This document shows positions 35,095-44,212 of a stretch of DNA of 64,000 nt, piece by piece. Source of the DNA: Natranaerofaba carboxydovora (GTDB taxonomy: Bacteria; Bacillota; Natranaerobiia; Natranaerobiales; Natranaerofabaceae). Where the stretch lies: NCBI RefSeq assembly GCF_022539405.1, contig NZ_CP054394.1, forward strand, positions 2,488,501-2,552,500, read 5' to 3'. The notes beneath the pieces are model-generated. The model searched no databases, was not told where the DNA came from, and worked only from the letters and a program-made list of their open reading frames with translations. Numbering within the stretch: position 1 is the first letter of the stretch; each line of letters begins with the position of its first letter. A program made the translations under genes and the position numbers.

Positions 35095-35895
35095 CTATTT
35101 TATTATCTCCATTTTGAGATCCAAAGGAGGAGAATCTATAATTTTGTCTTTGATATCAAGGATGTCTATTCCATAGCTAGCATATTTCGATATATCCTTT
35201 ATATTTATACTTCCAGAAAAACCTACTTTTTTGTGGCAACGCATATTAAGTTCATTCAAACAATAAATGACTTTAATTGCATCTTCTACGCTTCCGGTAT
35301 CAACCATCAAGATGTCTGCTCCACCCTCTGATGCTTCTTTTACTTCTTCATATATTTCTTTTATTTCGCCAGTTGTCTGAAAAACTATTTGATAGCCTTT
35401 TTCTTTAAGTGGAGTTACAGATTTAAGAGCAGGGTATATGCCGTCAAAGATTTTGACTAGACTATTATCGACCCATACATAAGGTTTTTTTGATATAGTG
35501 CTAGATATGCCTCCAGTTTCTATAGCATTTTTAAACCTATCTTTTACTTCAATGGGCATCTTCTCCCATGCACTAGATGTTATCTTCACCCTAGAGCTAG
35601 CTTCTAGAGAAGCCTCATACGCCTTAAAAGCAGCACCCGATGGTTTTGATAGGGTAGAAATTATTATTTCTTTAACTTCCATTACAACTGTAGGCTTTGC
35701 AGTAAATGAAACTACAACATCACCTTTTTCTACCTCTTCACCATCTTTTACAAAGTGAGATAATTCTAGGTCCAAATTCTCTAGTTTTTCTTTTATCCCA
35801 TCTGCACCTGCTATCAACCCTTTATTATCTGCTTTTATTTCGGCTTTCACCGTCTCATTTTTTACATTTTCAAAAATGATCTCCCTGACATCCAT
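35095..35895 (-). CDS. NadC/ModD-like protein lacking usual quinolinate-site residues
   Basis: 267 residues from ATG 35895; a longer frame to 35973 lacks a ribosome site, while GGAGG lies 11 bases before this ATG. The fold is that of quinolinate phosphoribosyltransferase: KDGEEVEKGDVVVSF in the N-terminal sandwich, the barrel strands IVFQTTGEIKEIYEEV, GADILMVDTGS, KKVGFSGSINIKDISKYA and the end DSPPLDLKMEI. The regions that hold TRKT and the GG..HR motif in NadC read ITSSAWEKMP and ETGGISSTISKKPY, so catalytic basic residues are missing. ModD, another relative, lies in molybdenum gene clusters. A role in molybdenum hydroxylase maturation is inferred from position. Confidence 0.65.
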   Translation of the reverse strand: MDVREIIFENVKNETVKAEIKADNKGLIAGADGIKEKLENLDLELSHFVKDGEEVEKGDVVVSFTAKPTVVMEVKEIIISTLSKPSGAAFKAYEASLEASSRVKITSSAWEKMPIEVKDRFKNAIETGGISSTISKKPYVWVDNSLVKIFDGIYPALKSVTPLKEKGYQIVFQTTGEIKEIYEEVKEASEGGADILMVDTGSVEDAIKVIYCLNELNMRCHKKVGFSGSINIKDISKYASYGIDILDIKDKIIDSPPLDLKMEIIK

Positions 35896-36108
35896 AAGAT
35901 TAATAACCTCCACTCTAATGCTGTAATAATAGTAACCAAAAATCACATAAGAATCACATATAAGAACTCTCATAATAATTACATAAAAACAATTACTCGA
36001 TATAATTTAAACAATTAAGCCAAAAAACCCTTTAGAAGATTAAAGCTATATTTTTCATTATTTTAGCATTAGAGTTTAATTATGATACTTTTTTATCAAA
36101 CTGTTTTG

Positions 36109-36924
36109 TCATGAAACTGTTTTGTTAATTAGACTAGCAGAATACCCGGCACCAAAGCCGTTATCTATATTTACCACACTAACTCCCGCTGCACAGCTGT
36201 TAAGCATGGTTAGAAGGGCACTTATCCCGCCAAAACTTGCTCCATAACCTACACTTGTGGGACACGCAATGATAGGCGCTTCTACAAGCCCACCTACTAC
36301 ACTTGCAAGGGCACCTTCCATACCTGCAACAACTACTACGACTTTTGCTTCATACAAAAGGTCCTGGTTTGATAATAGCCTGTGAAGCCCTGCCACTCCC
36401 ACGTCATAGAGTTTTTCTACCCTGTTACCCATGATTTTTGCTGTTTCATACGCTTCTTCAGCAACAGGAATATCCGAGGTACCTGCTGCAGTTATTACTA
36501 TCAAGCCTTTATCTTCTTGAGCTTTTTCTTCTTTAACTATATCTTCTTGAACTTTATCTTCATCTTTTTCGTCCAAAGAACCATCCAAAGAACCATCATA
36601 GATAATAGTCTTTGCAAGATCATTGTATCTTACCTCAGGCATCTTTTCTTTTATGGCATGATAAATTTCTTCTGAGGCCCTTGTGGCAAGTACTTTTTTG
36701 TTATTTTGATAAAGCCTCCTAAATATTTCTACCACCTGATCTATTGTCTTTCCTTCGCAGTAAATCACCTCGGGAAAGCCTGTCCTAACGCAGCGGTGAT
36801 GATCAACTTTGGCATATCCAAGGTCTTCAAAATCCAAATTTTTTAAAGCCATAAGAGCTTTTTCGACTTCTGTTTCACCATTTTTTACTTCATTTAGAAG
36901 CTCTTTTAATGATCTCTGATCCAT
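36109..36924 (-). CDS. larB: LarB-like protein (nickel-pincer cofactor, NaAD carboxylase/hydrolase)
   Basis: 271 residues. The N-terminal half contains YAKVDHHRCVRTGFPEVIYCEGK, the LarB hallmark. The C-terminal half is an AIR-carboxylase-like domain (IVITAAGTSDIPVAEEAYE, VAGLHRLLS, VVVAGMEGALASVVGGL, CPTSVGYGASFGGISALLTMLNSCAAGV, VNIDNGFGAGYSA). A repetitive acidic insert (about 128-148) joins the domains. LarB carboxylates nicotinic acid adenine dinucleotide in the first step to the nickel-pincer cofactor. It is divergent from larE, and no larA or larC is present in the window. Confidence 0.88.
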   Translation of the reverse strand: MDQRSLKELLNEVKNGETEVEKALMALKNLDFEDLGYAKVDHHRCVRTGFPEVIYCEGKTIDQVVEIFRRLYQNNKKVLATRASEEIYHAIKEKMPEVRYNDLAKTIIYDGSLDGSLDEKDEDKVQEDIVKEEKAQEDKGLIVITAAGTSDIPVAEEAYETAKIMGNRVEKLYDVGVAGLHRLLSNQDLLYEAKVVVVVAGMEGALASVVGGLVEAPIIACPTSVGYGASFGGISALLTMLNSCAAGVSVVNIDNGFGAGYSASLINKTVS

Positions 36925-37113
36925 ACCAAATCACCTCCAACTCTATTTTGTTCAAAGTGTATTTTCAATAATATCACTATTAGCACTATGAAAGCAATTT
37001 TATCAATAGATAAACAAAACAATATCTGCTATTTAGTCAAAAACTGCTTAAGGTGTTTGTTAATCTATGATAAAATACTCCTATATTGCCTTAGGTTAAA
37101 GGAGGATATAAGG

Positions 37114-37917
37114 TTGGCTGACAAATCATTAAACAAAAAATTCTCACATCTTAAAAATATCATCAAAGATATGACAGACGGCGCTGTTGTTGCTTTTTCT
37201 GGGGGTGTTGACAGCACTTTTCTACTTAAGGTCTGTTTTGATGTATTAGGTACTGGCAAAGTTCTTGCCGTAACCTCTGCTTCAGAGACCATCCCTGAAA
37301 GAGAGCTTAATAAAGCAAAAGACCTGTGCGAAAAAATAGGCAGTAAACATAAGATCATCTATACCAATGAGCTACAGGTAGATGGTTTTAGAAAAAATCC
37401 AAAGGATAGATGTTTCTACTGCAAAAATGAGCTGTTTGAGAGCTTGTGGCAGATAGCTAAAGAAAATAACTTATCTCATGTATTGGACGGCTCTAATTAT
37501 GATGATATAGGTGATCACAGGCCTGGCATGAAAGCTGCCAAAAAACATGGCGTCAAAAGCCCCCTTCAGGAGGCTATGTTAACTAAAGATGATATTAGAA
37601 AAATGTCAAAAACACTGGATCTTCCCACCTGGAACAAGCCCGCCATGGCATGTCTTTCTTCAAGGTTTCCCTACGGGGAAGAGATAACAAAAGATAAGAT
37701 AACCTCAGTCGAAAAAGCAGAAGACTTATTAGAAAGCCTTGGTTACAAGCAGTTCAGGGTTCGCCATCACGACAGTATAGCCAGAATAGAAATTTTATCT
37801 TCTGAATTTGACAAAATCCTTGAAGACAAGGACAAAATAACAAAAAGCCTAAAAGAACTTGGGTTCAAATTTGTCACTTTGGACATGGAGGGCTTTCGCT
37901 CCGGTAGTATGAACTGA
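37114..37917 (+). CDS. larE: LarE-like ATP-dependent sacrificial sulfur transferase
   Basis: 267 residues from TTG 37114, 8 bases after GGAGG; the upstream in-frame ATG adds 42 residues without family character. The PP-loop is AFSGGVDSTFLLKV. FRKNPKDRCFYCKNELF carries the cysteines of the LarE family, followed by LDGSNYDDIGDHRPGMKA, SPLQEAMLTKDDIRKMSK and ACLSSRFPYGE. LarE adenylates its substrate and donates sulfur to build the pincer thiocarboxylates. Divergent from larB. The cofactor's user (a lactate-racemase-type enzyme) is not in the window. Confidence 0.9.
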   Translation: MADKSLNKKFSHLKNIIKDMTDGAVVAFSGGVDSTFLLKVCFDVLGTGKVLAVTSASETIPERELNKAKDLCEKIGSKHKIIYTNELQVDGFRKNPKDRCFYCKNELFESLWQIAKENNLSHVLDGSNYDDIGDHRPGMKAAKKHGVKSPLQEAMLTKDDIRKMSKTLDLPTWNKPAMACLSSRFPYGEEITKDKITSVEKAEDLLESLGYKQFRVRHHDSIARIEILSSEFDKILEDKDKITKSLKELGFKFVTLDMEGFRSGSMN

Positions 37918-37934
37918 TAATTTACATTCGACGC

Positions 37935-38735
37935 TTATACTTCTAAGATCCCTTTTCTGTGGGCTTTTAGATAATCTTTACAGAACTTGTCTTTGTCTAA
38001 TAATGATTTGGCTGAAGTAAACTGTGCCATCATCTTTTTGTCTGTAGGGTCAAGGATTACCCCATCAAGGCCTACCGTCATACACATTATCATAAAGGTC
38101 TGATTTAGAATCTTTCTGTTTGGAAGGCCGTAGGACACATTACTTAGCCCACACATAGTATGAACTTCATCGTAATATTCATGGATGCTAGTAATAGTCT
38201 CAAGTACTGAAGGGCCATTCTTGGTGTCTGTGCTAATAGGCTGAATTAGAGGGTCAATGTAGATGTCATCTTCTTTAACCCCTTCTTCTTTTAGGCCATC
38301 GATAACTGCCTTGGCACAGTCAAATCTTTTTTTAGCATCTTTTGGTATTCCGTCATCATCCATACAAAGAGAAATAATTTTACAGCCGTATTTGGTTACT
38401 AAAGGCTTTATTGCATCATAGCGTTCTTTTTCACCGCTTATTGAATTAACCATAGCCTGTCCGTTCTTGTGATGCTTTAGCCCTGCTTCTATTGCATTTG
38501 GACTTGGGCTGTCAATGCAGAGGGGGTTGTCAACAGCAGTTTGAATCTCTTTTACCATCCACTCCATAATTTCAGGTTCATCATTGATAAAGGTACCACA
38601 GTTTACATCGATGTAATCTGCCCCACTCTCTGCCTGTTCTTTTGCAAGGTTTTTAATGAACTCTGCGTCTCTTTTTTCCACAGCTTCTTTGACGGATTTT
38701 CTACTGGTGTTAATCTTTTCACCAACTATAAGCAC
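37935..38735 (-). CDS. DHPS-type methylcorrinoid:tetrahydrofolate methyltransferase (MtgA-like)
   Basis: 266 residues with GTG start 9 bases after GGAG. The pterin-binding barrel shows LIVGEKINTSRKSV, SGADYIDVNCGT, PLCIDSPSPNAI, AMVNSISGEKE, IYIDPLIQPISTD and CGLSNVSYGLPNR. The NCGT and LSNVSYGLP forms resemble the methyltransferase partner of MttB-type glycine betaine systems (MtgA). It probably takes methyl from the corrinoid protein at 49117 to tetrahydrofolate. A sigma-54 promoter lies 160 bp upstream, as for the corrinoid/MttB operon, which supports that pairing over the GntR-linked island. Confidence 0.88.
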   Translation of the reverse strand: MLIVGEKINTSRKSVKEAVEKRDAEFIKNLAKEQAESGADYIDVNCGTFINDEPEIMEWMVKEIQTAVDNPLCIDSPSPNAIEAGLKHHKNGQAMVNSISGEKERYDAIKPLVTKYGCKIISLCMDDDGIPKDAKKRFDCAKAVIDGLKEEGVKEDDIYIDPLIQPISTDTKNGPSVLETITSIHEYYDEVHTMCGLSNVSYGLPNRKILNQTFMIMCMTVGLDGVILDPTDKKMMAQFTSAKSLLDKDKFCKDYLKAHRKGILEV

Positions 38736-39119
38736 ATCAATCCACTCCTTTTTGAATTTTAAGTTTTTCTTTTCATTTTAAGTTTTTTTAATTAAAGAAA
38801 ATTATTTACCCACTGTCAGCAAATTCCTATTTTCTTAAGTTTTGCTTATCAGTTTTGCTTTTCAGTTACTAAAACTTTTTAATCATCTTAATTTTATGCA
38901 ATATTTATGCCAAAAATATTTTAATGCAAAGGTTGGCATTATGATTATTTTTTTGCTAACCGAGGGATGATTTGATGGTTATATATTTTGTTTTAAAATT
39001 TCACAGATGTTAAAAATTTGAACGGTTAAAAATAAAGAAAAAACTGAAAACTCCTATTTGAAACTTTCTAAATGTGATAAAATGAACTTAGGAGAAAGAA
39101 TAAGAAGGGGGGAGGACCA
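38736..39119. other. Divergent intergenic region with sigma-54 promoter
   Basis: It holds the sigma-54 site at 38897-38912 and an inverted repeat GGTTGGCA ... TTGCTAACC (38931-38961) upstream of it, a position where an enhancer-binding protein could bind. A forward promoter for the radical SAM gene probably lies near 39060-39100. No ORF is seen. Confidence 0.45.
38897..38912 (-). promoter_or_regulatory. Sigma-54 promoter candidate for the MtgA-like gene
   Basis: Minus strand TGGCATAAATATTGCA: -24 TGGCA, -12 TTGCA, exact spacing. About 160 bp upstream of the GTG start. Confidence 0.75.
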
Positions 39120-40265
39120 GTGAAAGTAAATTTTGAACAAGGACCAATCAGACCACCACACGAAACAAAAAGCCTTTTGATCAGAGTTACTAGAAACTGT
39201 CATTGGAACAAATGCCTATTTTGCCCCACCTATAAAGATAAAGAGTTCAATATTAGATCAATAGAAGAAGTGATAGAAGATCTGCACGAGATTAAAGAAG
39301 GGGAAAACAAAATTAGAAACTTTGCAGTTGATAAATTCGGAAGTTCTGAGATCACCATGGAAGTAGTGGAAGAGATCCAAAGAAAACACCCTGGTTTGTC
39401 AAAGCTTGCTTTGTGGCTTTATGGAGGAGCAAAGAGGGTATTCTTGCAGGATAGCGATAATCTTATAATGGATACAGACGACTTGCACCAAATTATCACA
39501 ACTATTAAAGAATTCTTCCCCGGGGTCAAAGGTATATCTACCTACTCAAAATCAAGAACAATTGCAAGTAAGTCCCTAGAAGAGTTGAAAAAACTAAAAA
39601 GCGCTGGACTTACAGAGGTTCACATTGGCCTAGAAACTGGCCACGACAAACTTCTCGAGTATGTCAACAAAGGGGCTACATCAGAAGAACATATTGAAGG
39701 AGGAAAAAAAGCCATAGAAGCAGGTTTGATCCTCTGTGAATACGTTATACTTGGGCTTGGTGGCAGAGAATGGAGTAGAGATCATATCTTAGATACTGCA
39801 AAAGTCCTTAACTCCATTAACCCTCACTTCATCAGAATTAGAACCCTTGGGCTCAGGGATGGTGTGCCTTTATTACAGAAAGTAACTGACGGCAACCTAA
39901 CCCTGCAGGGAGATGATAAGATCCTTCTAGAAGAAAGGCTATTACTTACATCTTTGAATGTAGATAGCTATGTCATAAGCGATCACATACTAAATCTTCT
40001 TGAAGAAGTGGAAGGGAAACTCCCTGAAGACAAGGAAAAAATGATAGCCAAGATCGATGAATATTTTGAGCTGTCAAAGGAAGATAGAGACAATTTCTGT
40101 ATAGGAAGAAGGCTCGGGTTATATGGCTCCCTCAAAGACCTTAAGAACAAAAGCCTCTACAAAAAGGTGGAAATTGTTAAGAACAAACTTGATAACCAGG
40201 GAAGGGTAGAAGAACTTTTCTTAAATAACTATAGAGGAAAATATAACGAGCTTACTGTTTTGTAA
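39120..40265 (+). CDS. Radical SAM protein
   Basis: 381 residues with GTG start after GGGGGGAGG. The cluster motif is TRNCHWNKCLFCPTYK, giving C-x4-C-x2-C instead of the common C-x3-C-x2-C; this variant is typical of one group of B12-unrelated radical SAM proteins with a TRNC motif. LTEVHIGLETGHDKLLEYVNKG and CEYVILGLGGREWSRDH match the elongator/HemN-like barrel. The C-terminal half is charged and helical. The reaction is unknown. It stands alone, divergent from the MtgA-like gene. Confidence 0.8.
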   Translation: MKVNFEQGPIRPPHETKSLLIRVTRNCHWNKCLFCPTYKDKEFNIRSIEEVIEDLHEIKEGENKIRNFAVDKFGSSEITMEVVEEIQRKHPGLSKLALWLYGGAKRVFLQDSDNLIMDTDDLHQIITTIKEFFPGVKGISTYSKSRTIASKSLEELKKLKSAGLTEVHIGLETGHDKLLEYVNKGATSEEHIEGGKKAIEAGLILCEYVILGLGGREWSRDHILDTAKVLNSINPHFIRIRTLGLRDGVPLLQKVTDGNLTLQGDDKILLEERLLLTSLNVDSYVISDHILNLLEEVEGKLPEDKEKMIAKIDEYFELSKEDRDNFCIGRRLGLYGSLKDLKNKSLYKKVEIVKNKLDNQGRVEELFLNNYRGKYNELTVL

Positions 40266-40270
40266 AAAAA

Positions 40271-40320
40271 AGTAGCCTGGTTTAAGGAGCATATTAGACT
40301 CCAAAAATCCAGGCTATCTT
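40271..40320. terminator. Bidirectional terminator between convergent genes
   Basis: TAGCCTGG (40273-40280) pairs with CCAGGCTA (40309-40316), with inner GGAG/CTCC. T-tracts occur on both sides (TCTTTT forward; ACTTTTTTTT reverse). Confidence 0.8.
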
Positions 40321-40350
40321 TTAAACTATTCTTGTTCAGTTGTTCATTTT

Positions 40351-41730
40351 TTAAAATATAAAATTCCACAGTGTAGCAGATATAAATAAAAACACTAAGA
40401 TAGATAGGACTAAGAGAATTGCTCCTGCCTTCATCATGTCTTTTGTCTCGAAGTAACCTGAACTGTACGCTATAGCATTAGGTGGTGTATTAGCCGGCAA
40501 GAAAAATGCAAAAGATGAGGCAACACCTGCTGCTGCAGCTAATATTACCGGGTTAACTCCAAGCTGAAATGCCATACTTATCGCTATAGGAACAAAAGCT
40601 GTTGAGGTAGCAGTAATACTGCAAAATACCAAAAGGCTAAGTCCTGTGATAATAACTATAATTACTCCAATCCAATAAACTGAGAAATCTCCAATAACTC
40701 CCATCAAGATCTCAACAAACCAGTCTATTACACCTGTTGCTTGAAGGCCATTCCCAAGGGAAAGCCCTCCACCTATAAGTATTATAACTCCCCAGTCCAC
40801 ATCTAAGGTGGTTTCTTTCCAGTTGAGTACACCTACTATTGGGAAGTGAAGTAATAATACCCCTAGAAGTGATACTATATAGATCCAGTTGTTTGGCATT
40901 GTCCAGATTGAATCAAGAAGCCACAGGGTAATAATAAGGGCAAAGATAGCCAAAAAATTGTACATACCTTTTGGTTTTTTGCCGTCTCCTTCTTCTTCCA
41001 AAAATCCTACTTCTACTTCTTCAGTCTCAGGCGGGAATAGTTTTAACAAAATAAACCAGGCTCCCGGTATCAGAAGAATTACAAAGGGTAACCCAATAAA
41101 AATCCAATCCAAAAAATTCAAGTGTATATCGGCCATATCCTGTAAAAACCCTATGGTAATAGGGTTAGGAGTTGTTCCTATAGGGGTTGCAATCCCCCCG
41201 ATAGATCCGGCATAAGCTATCCCAATGATAAAAGCCTTGCCTATATTTTCTGCATTACCTTTTATCATCTGCAGCATTTTCACAGCAATAGGTATCATTA
41301 TTGCCGTAGTCGATGTATTAGCAATCCACATCGATAGGACTGCTACAGCTACCATCATACAAAATAAAAGAGTGCTTGTCCTTGTTCCAGCAAGCTTTAT
41401 CATCTTTATACTTAAGTCTCTGTCCAAATCATACTTTTTAAGGGCAGATGCAAGTACAAAACCTACAAGTATCAGTGAGTTAACAGGACTGGCAATATAT
41501 GAAAGGGCTTCTTCCAGTGGCAAAATCCCAAGTGTAGACTGCAAAAATATTATTGTAAGCCCGGTGATTGGGATCGCAATAATCTCGGTACCCCACAACA
41601 GGGCAGCAACTAAAGAAATTGCTATCATCATCATACCCGGCTGATCAAGGCCAGAAAAATTAAACATTGTAGATGAAACCAGTATACCAGCGCATATTGC
41701 CATTATTATAATTTTTTTGTATAGATTCAT
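40351..41730 (-). CDS. DASS/CitT-family Na+-dependent anion transporter
   Basis: 459 residues with about 12 membrane segments. The two SNT-type substrate motifs of the SLC13 family are present: SMWIANTSTTAIMIPIA in the first half and FFLPANTPPNAIAYSSG in the second. The cytoplasmic loop (about 220-235) is acidic. Members move di- and tricarboxylates or sulfate with Na+. It lies downstream of the molybdenum hydroxylase operon but is separated by a strong terminator, and it lacks an obvious sigma-54 site. Import of a carboxylated substrate for the hydroxylase is possible. Confidence 0.88.
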   Translation of the reverse strand: MNLYKKIIIMAICAGILVSSTMFNFSGLDQPGMMMIAISLVAALLWGTEIIAIPITGLTIIFLQSTLGILPLEEALSYIASPVNSLILVGFVLASALKKYDLDRDLSIKMIKLAGTRTSTLLFCMMVAVAVLSMWIANTSTTAIMIPIAVKMLQMIKGNAENIGKAFIIGIAYAGSIGGIATPIGTTPNPITIGFLQDMADIHLNFLDWIFIGLPFVILLIPGAWFILLKLFPPETEEVEVGFLEEEGDGKKPKGMYNFLAIFALIITLWLLDSIWTMPNNWIYIVSLLGVLLLHFPIVGVLNWKETTLDVDWGVIILIGGGLSLGNGLQATGVIDWFVEILMGVIGDFSVYWIGVIIVIITGLSLLVFCSITATSTAFVPIAISMAFQLGVNPVILAAAAGVASSFAFFLPANTPPNAIAYSSGYFETKDMMKAGAILLVLSILVFLFISATLWNFIF

Positions 41731-41769
41731 TTGAAATCACTCTGCCTTTTCGACTGTGTGTAATTAAAA

Positions 41770-41806
41770 GTATTGGACCCCTTGAATCTTCTATAGGGTC
41801 CAATAC
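41770..41806 (-). terminator. Terminator of the molybdenum hydroxylase operon
   Basis: GTATTGGACCC (41770-41780) pairs exactly with GGGTCCAATAC (41796-41806), followed on the minus strand by TTTTAATTA. Confidence 0.8.
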
Positions 41807-41902
41807 TTTACGTTAAATGCTTACTCATTCTCTTCTTTCTCACAAATTCTAATATTTAGATCTGTTTGCTTTTGATTTTGCTTTATAGTTTTCTTTATAT
41901 CT

Positions 41903-44209
41903 TTACTTTTTGTCATTGTTTTTTAACTCAAAGTATAACTGCTCTGGCATGAACGGAATCTCTTTTAACCTTAAACCAGTAGCATTATATATGGCGTTTG
42001 CAATAGCTGGTGCACCGGGGTTTTTGGCAGGTTCTCCAATTCCTTTTGCCCCGAAAGGCCCATTTGGTTCGTTAGTTTCAATTAGATAGGTGTTGATATT
42101 GTAATTAACATCGGCAGATGTTGGCACCTTGTAATCCAAAAGATTGGGGTTTAGGATCTCACCGTCAGACATTCTCATCTTTTCGCTAAGGGTCCAACCC
42201 ATGGCGTTTGCTACTCCACCTTCTATCTGTCCTTCAAGGGATAGGGGGTTAAGAGCTGTTCCCACATCGTGAGCTGCCCAGTAGTTAAGAAGGGCTACTT
42301 TCCCGGTTTCTGTATCTACTTCAACCTCTACTATATGACACCCGAAAGGATAAGCCGGTGAAACATTACCATAGTTAGCCTCATCTGGCATAACAGTATC
42401 AGGAATATAGGTTCCTTTGACGGTTATCGGTACTGCACCACGTTCAAAGAAAGCTTTCTCGCAGACCTCGGCAAAGGATATTATCTCCTTTGAATTGTTC
42501 TTGTCGATAATTTTGCCATCTTTTATATCCATAACTGCTGCTGGAACTTCTGTACACTTTGAGGCATAGTCAAGAATAATCTCCTTAGCTTTTTTGGCAC
42601 CGTCTAGAACAGCGTTACCTCCAAGGGTCGTTGCTCTAGAGGCAAAGGTACCACACCCAAAAGGCCCTACATCTGTATCAATGATTTCTGTTTTGACATC
42701 TTTTAATGGAAGTCCAAGGACCTCTGCTGCAATCTGGGCAAAAGTGGTATTCATACCCTGGCCTATCTCTGCTTCTCCTGTATGAATCTTTACTTTCCCA
42801 CCCGGGGAGATCTTCAGAATTGCTGAAGAACCCTCAAAAGGTGGATAGAAGGGCCTGTTTCCTGATACGTGGTTACATACTGCAAGGCCAATTCCACGTT
42901 TTTTGGTACCTTCAGGTTGATTTTTGTATTCTTCTCTTTTTCTATTAAAGTCACTTTCCTTAACAACTGTATCCACACATTCAGGCAGACCGCAGGTGTT
43001 AACTTTCCAACCGTGCACTGATGTTTCGCCGCTCTCGATAGCGTTTATAAGTCTTATTTGGTCTGGTCCTATATCAAGTTCTTCTGCTGCAACATCCATG
43101 GCCTGTTCAAAGGCAAAGTGCATCTGTGAGTTACCAAAGCCTCTATAACAGCTTGTAGGCACAGTATTTGTATAGACTGAGTAACCTTTGGTTCTTACAT
43201 TCTCTAGCTTGTACATTGAGTCAAGCCTGTAGCAGGCAGTTTTCATAATGGCAGGTGCATATACAGTCCTTGCACCGTTTCCTGCAAATAGTTTGGTTTC
43301 TTTGGCAGTTATCTTGCCATCTTTATTAAATGCTACTTTTAGATAGATTCTCATGGGCACTCTTGGGTTTGAGGCGATAAAATCTTCTTCTCTAGTATTT
43401 ATTATTTTAACGGGTATGCCTAGTTCTCTGGCTGCAAAAGCTGCAATAATGTGGGACTTGTACTCAAATTTGGCCCCAAACCCTCCTCCAACGTGAGGCT
43501 TTACGATTCTAATGTCATCTGGGTCCATGTTAAGGGCTTCTGCATAGCGAAGCCTTGCCATCGATGGCACCTGAATTGATAGATAAAGGGTAATCCTGTT
43601 ATCAACTTCTGGTACAGCGATACCTCTTTGGGTTTCTAGATGTGCATGATATAGTGTTCCCGCATAGAATACGTCTTCATAGATATAATCAGCTTCTTCG
43701 TATGCCCCGTCAACGTCACCTCTTTCAACCTCAAAGGTTGACGTAACATTTCTCTCCTGTTCTTCATGTATAGCTGGAGCATCTTCTTCAAAAGCCTCTT
43801 CCGGGTCAAAAACCGCCGGCAGTTCTTCGTAGTCTACTTTTATCTTTTCTAGGGCTGTATCTGCAGTCTCTTCATCAATTGCTATCACAACTGCTACCTC
43901 ATCACCAATAAATCTTACCCTGTCTTTTGCAAGGATTTCCCAATCTTTTACCATAGGGCCAAACTTGTTATCAGGTACATCTTTTCCTGTGAAGATGCCT
44001 TTGACACCAGGGACTTTTTGGGCTTCTTCTACATCGATTGATTTTATTTTGGCATGAGCTACAGTGCTTCTTAAGATCTTACCGTGATAGACTTTTCCTA
44101 AATTAATGTCATCCACATATTTGGCCTTTCCCATGGCTTTTTCTGCTGCATCATACTGGGGAAGGCTTTTTCCAATGATGTTATAATCCTTTTTGGTATC
44201 TTCAGTCAT
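41903..44209 (-). CDS. Molybdenum hydroxylase, molybdopterin-binding large subunit (xanthine dehydrogenase family)
   Basis: 768 residues, the usual size of a separate large subunit. Features in order: AMGKAKYVDDI (a/b hammerhead), DEVAVVIAIDEETA, LETQRGIA, QVPSMARLRYAEAL, KPHVGGGFGAKFEYK, PTSCYRGFGNSQMHFAFE, TGEAEIGQGMNTTFAQIAAE, ASRATTLGGNAV and the active-site region GPFGAKGIGEPAKNPGAPAIANAI with the catalytic glutamate in GEPA. It hydroxylates carbons next to ring nitrogen or aldehydes. It is last in a three-gene operon with the Fe-S and FAD subunits. YqeB, XdhC and selenium genes in the window suggest a selenium-containing cofactor. The substrate is not determined. Confidence 0.92.
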   Translation of the reverse strand: MTEDTKKDYNIIGKSLPQYDAAEKAMGKAKYVDDINLGKVYHGKILRSTVAHAKIKSIDVEEAQKVPGVKGIFTGKDVPDNKFGPMVKDWEILAKDRVRFIGDEVAVVIAIDEETADTALEKIKVDYEELPAVFDPEEAFEEDAPAIHEEQERNVTSTFEVERGDVDGAYEEADYIYEDVFYAGTLYHAHLETQRGIAVPEVDNRITLYLSIQVPSMARLRYAEALNMDPDDIRIVKPHVGGGFGAKFEYKSHIIAAFAARELGIPVKIINTREEDFIASNPRVPMRIYLKVAFNKDGKITAKETKLFAGNGARTVYAPAIMKTACYRLDSMYKLENVRTKGYSVYTNTVPTSCYRGFGNSQMHFAFEQAMDVAAEELDIGPDQIRLINAIESGETSVHGWKVNTCGLPECVDTVVKESDFNRKREEYKNQPEGTKKRGIGLAVCNHVSGNRPFYPPFEGSSAILKISPGGKVKIHTGEAEIGQGMNTTFAQIAAEVLGLPLKDVKTEIIDTDVGPFGCGTFASRATTLGGNAVLDGAKKAKEIILDYASKCTEVPAAVMDIKDGKIIDKNNSKEIISFAEVCEKAFFERGAVPITVKGTYIPDTVMPDEANYGNVSPAYPFGCHIVEVEVDTETGKVALLNYWAAHDVGTALNPLSLEGQIEGGVANAMGWTLSEKMRMSDGEILNPNLLDYKVPTSADVNYNINTYLIETNEPNGPFGAKGIGEPAKNPGAPAIANAIYNATGLRLKEIPFMPEQLYFELKNNDKK

Positions 44210-44212
44210 TGT

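Noticed and set aside
35095-35973. Functional NadC (quinolinate phosphoribosyltransferase)
   Set aside because: Regions holding the conserved basic catalytic residues are changed and no nadA/nadB is adjacent.
38931-38961. Plus-strand TTGGCA...TTTGC as a sigma-54 promoter for the radical SAM gene
   Set aside because: The distance between the GG and GC elements is too long.
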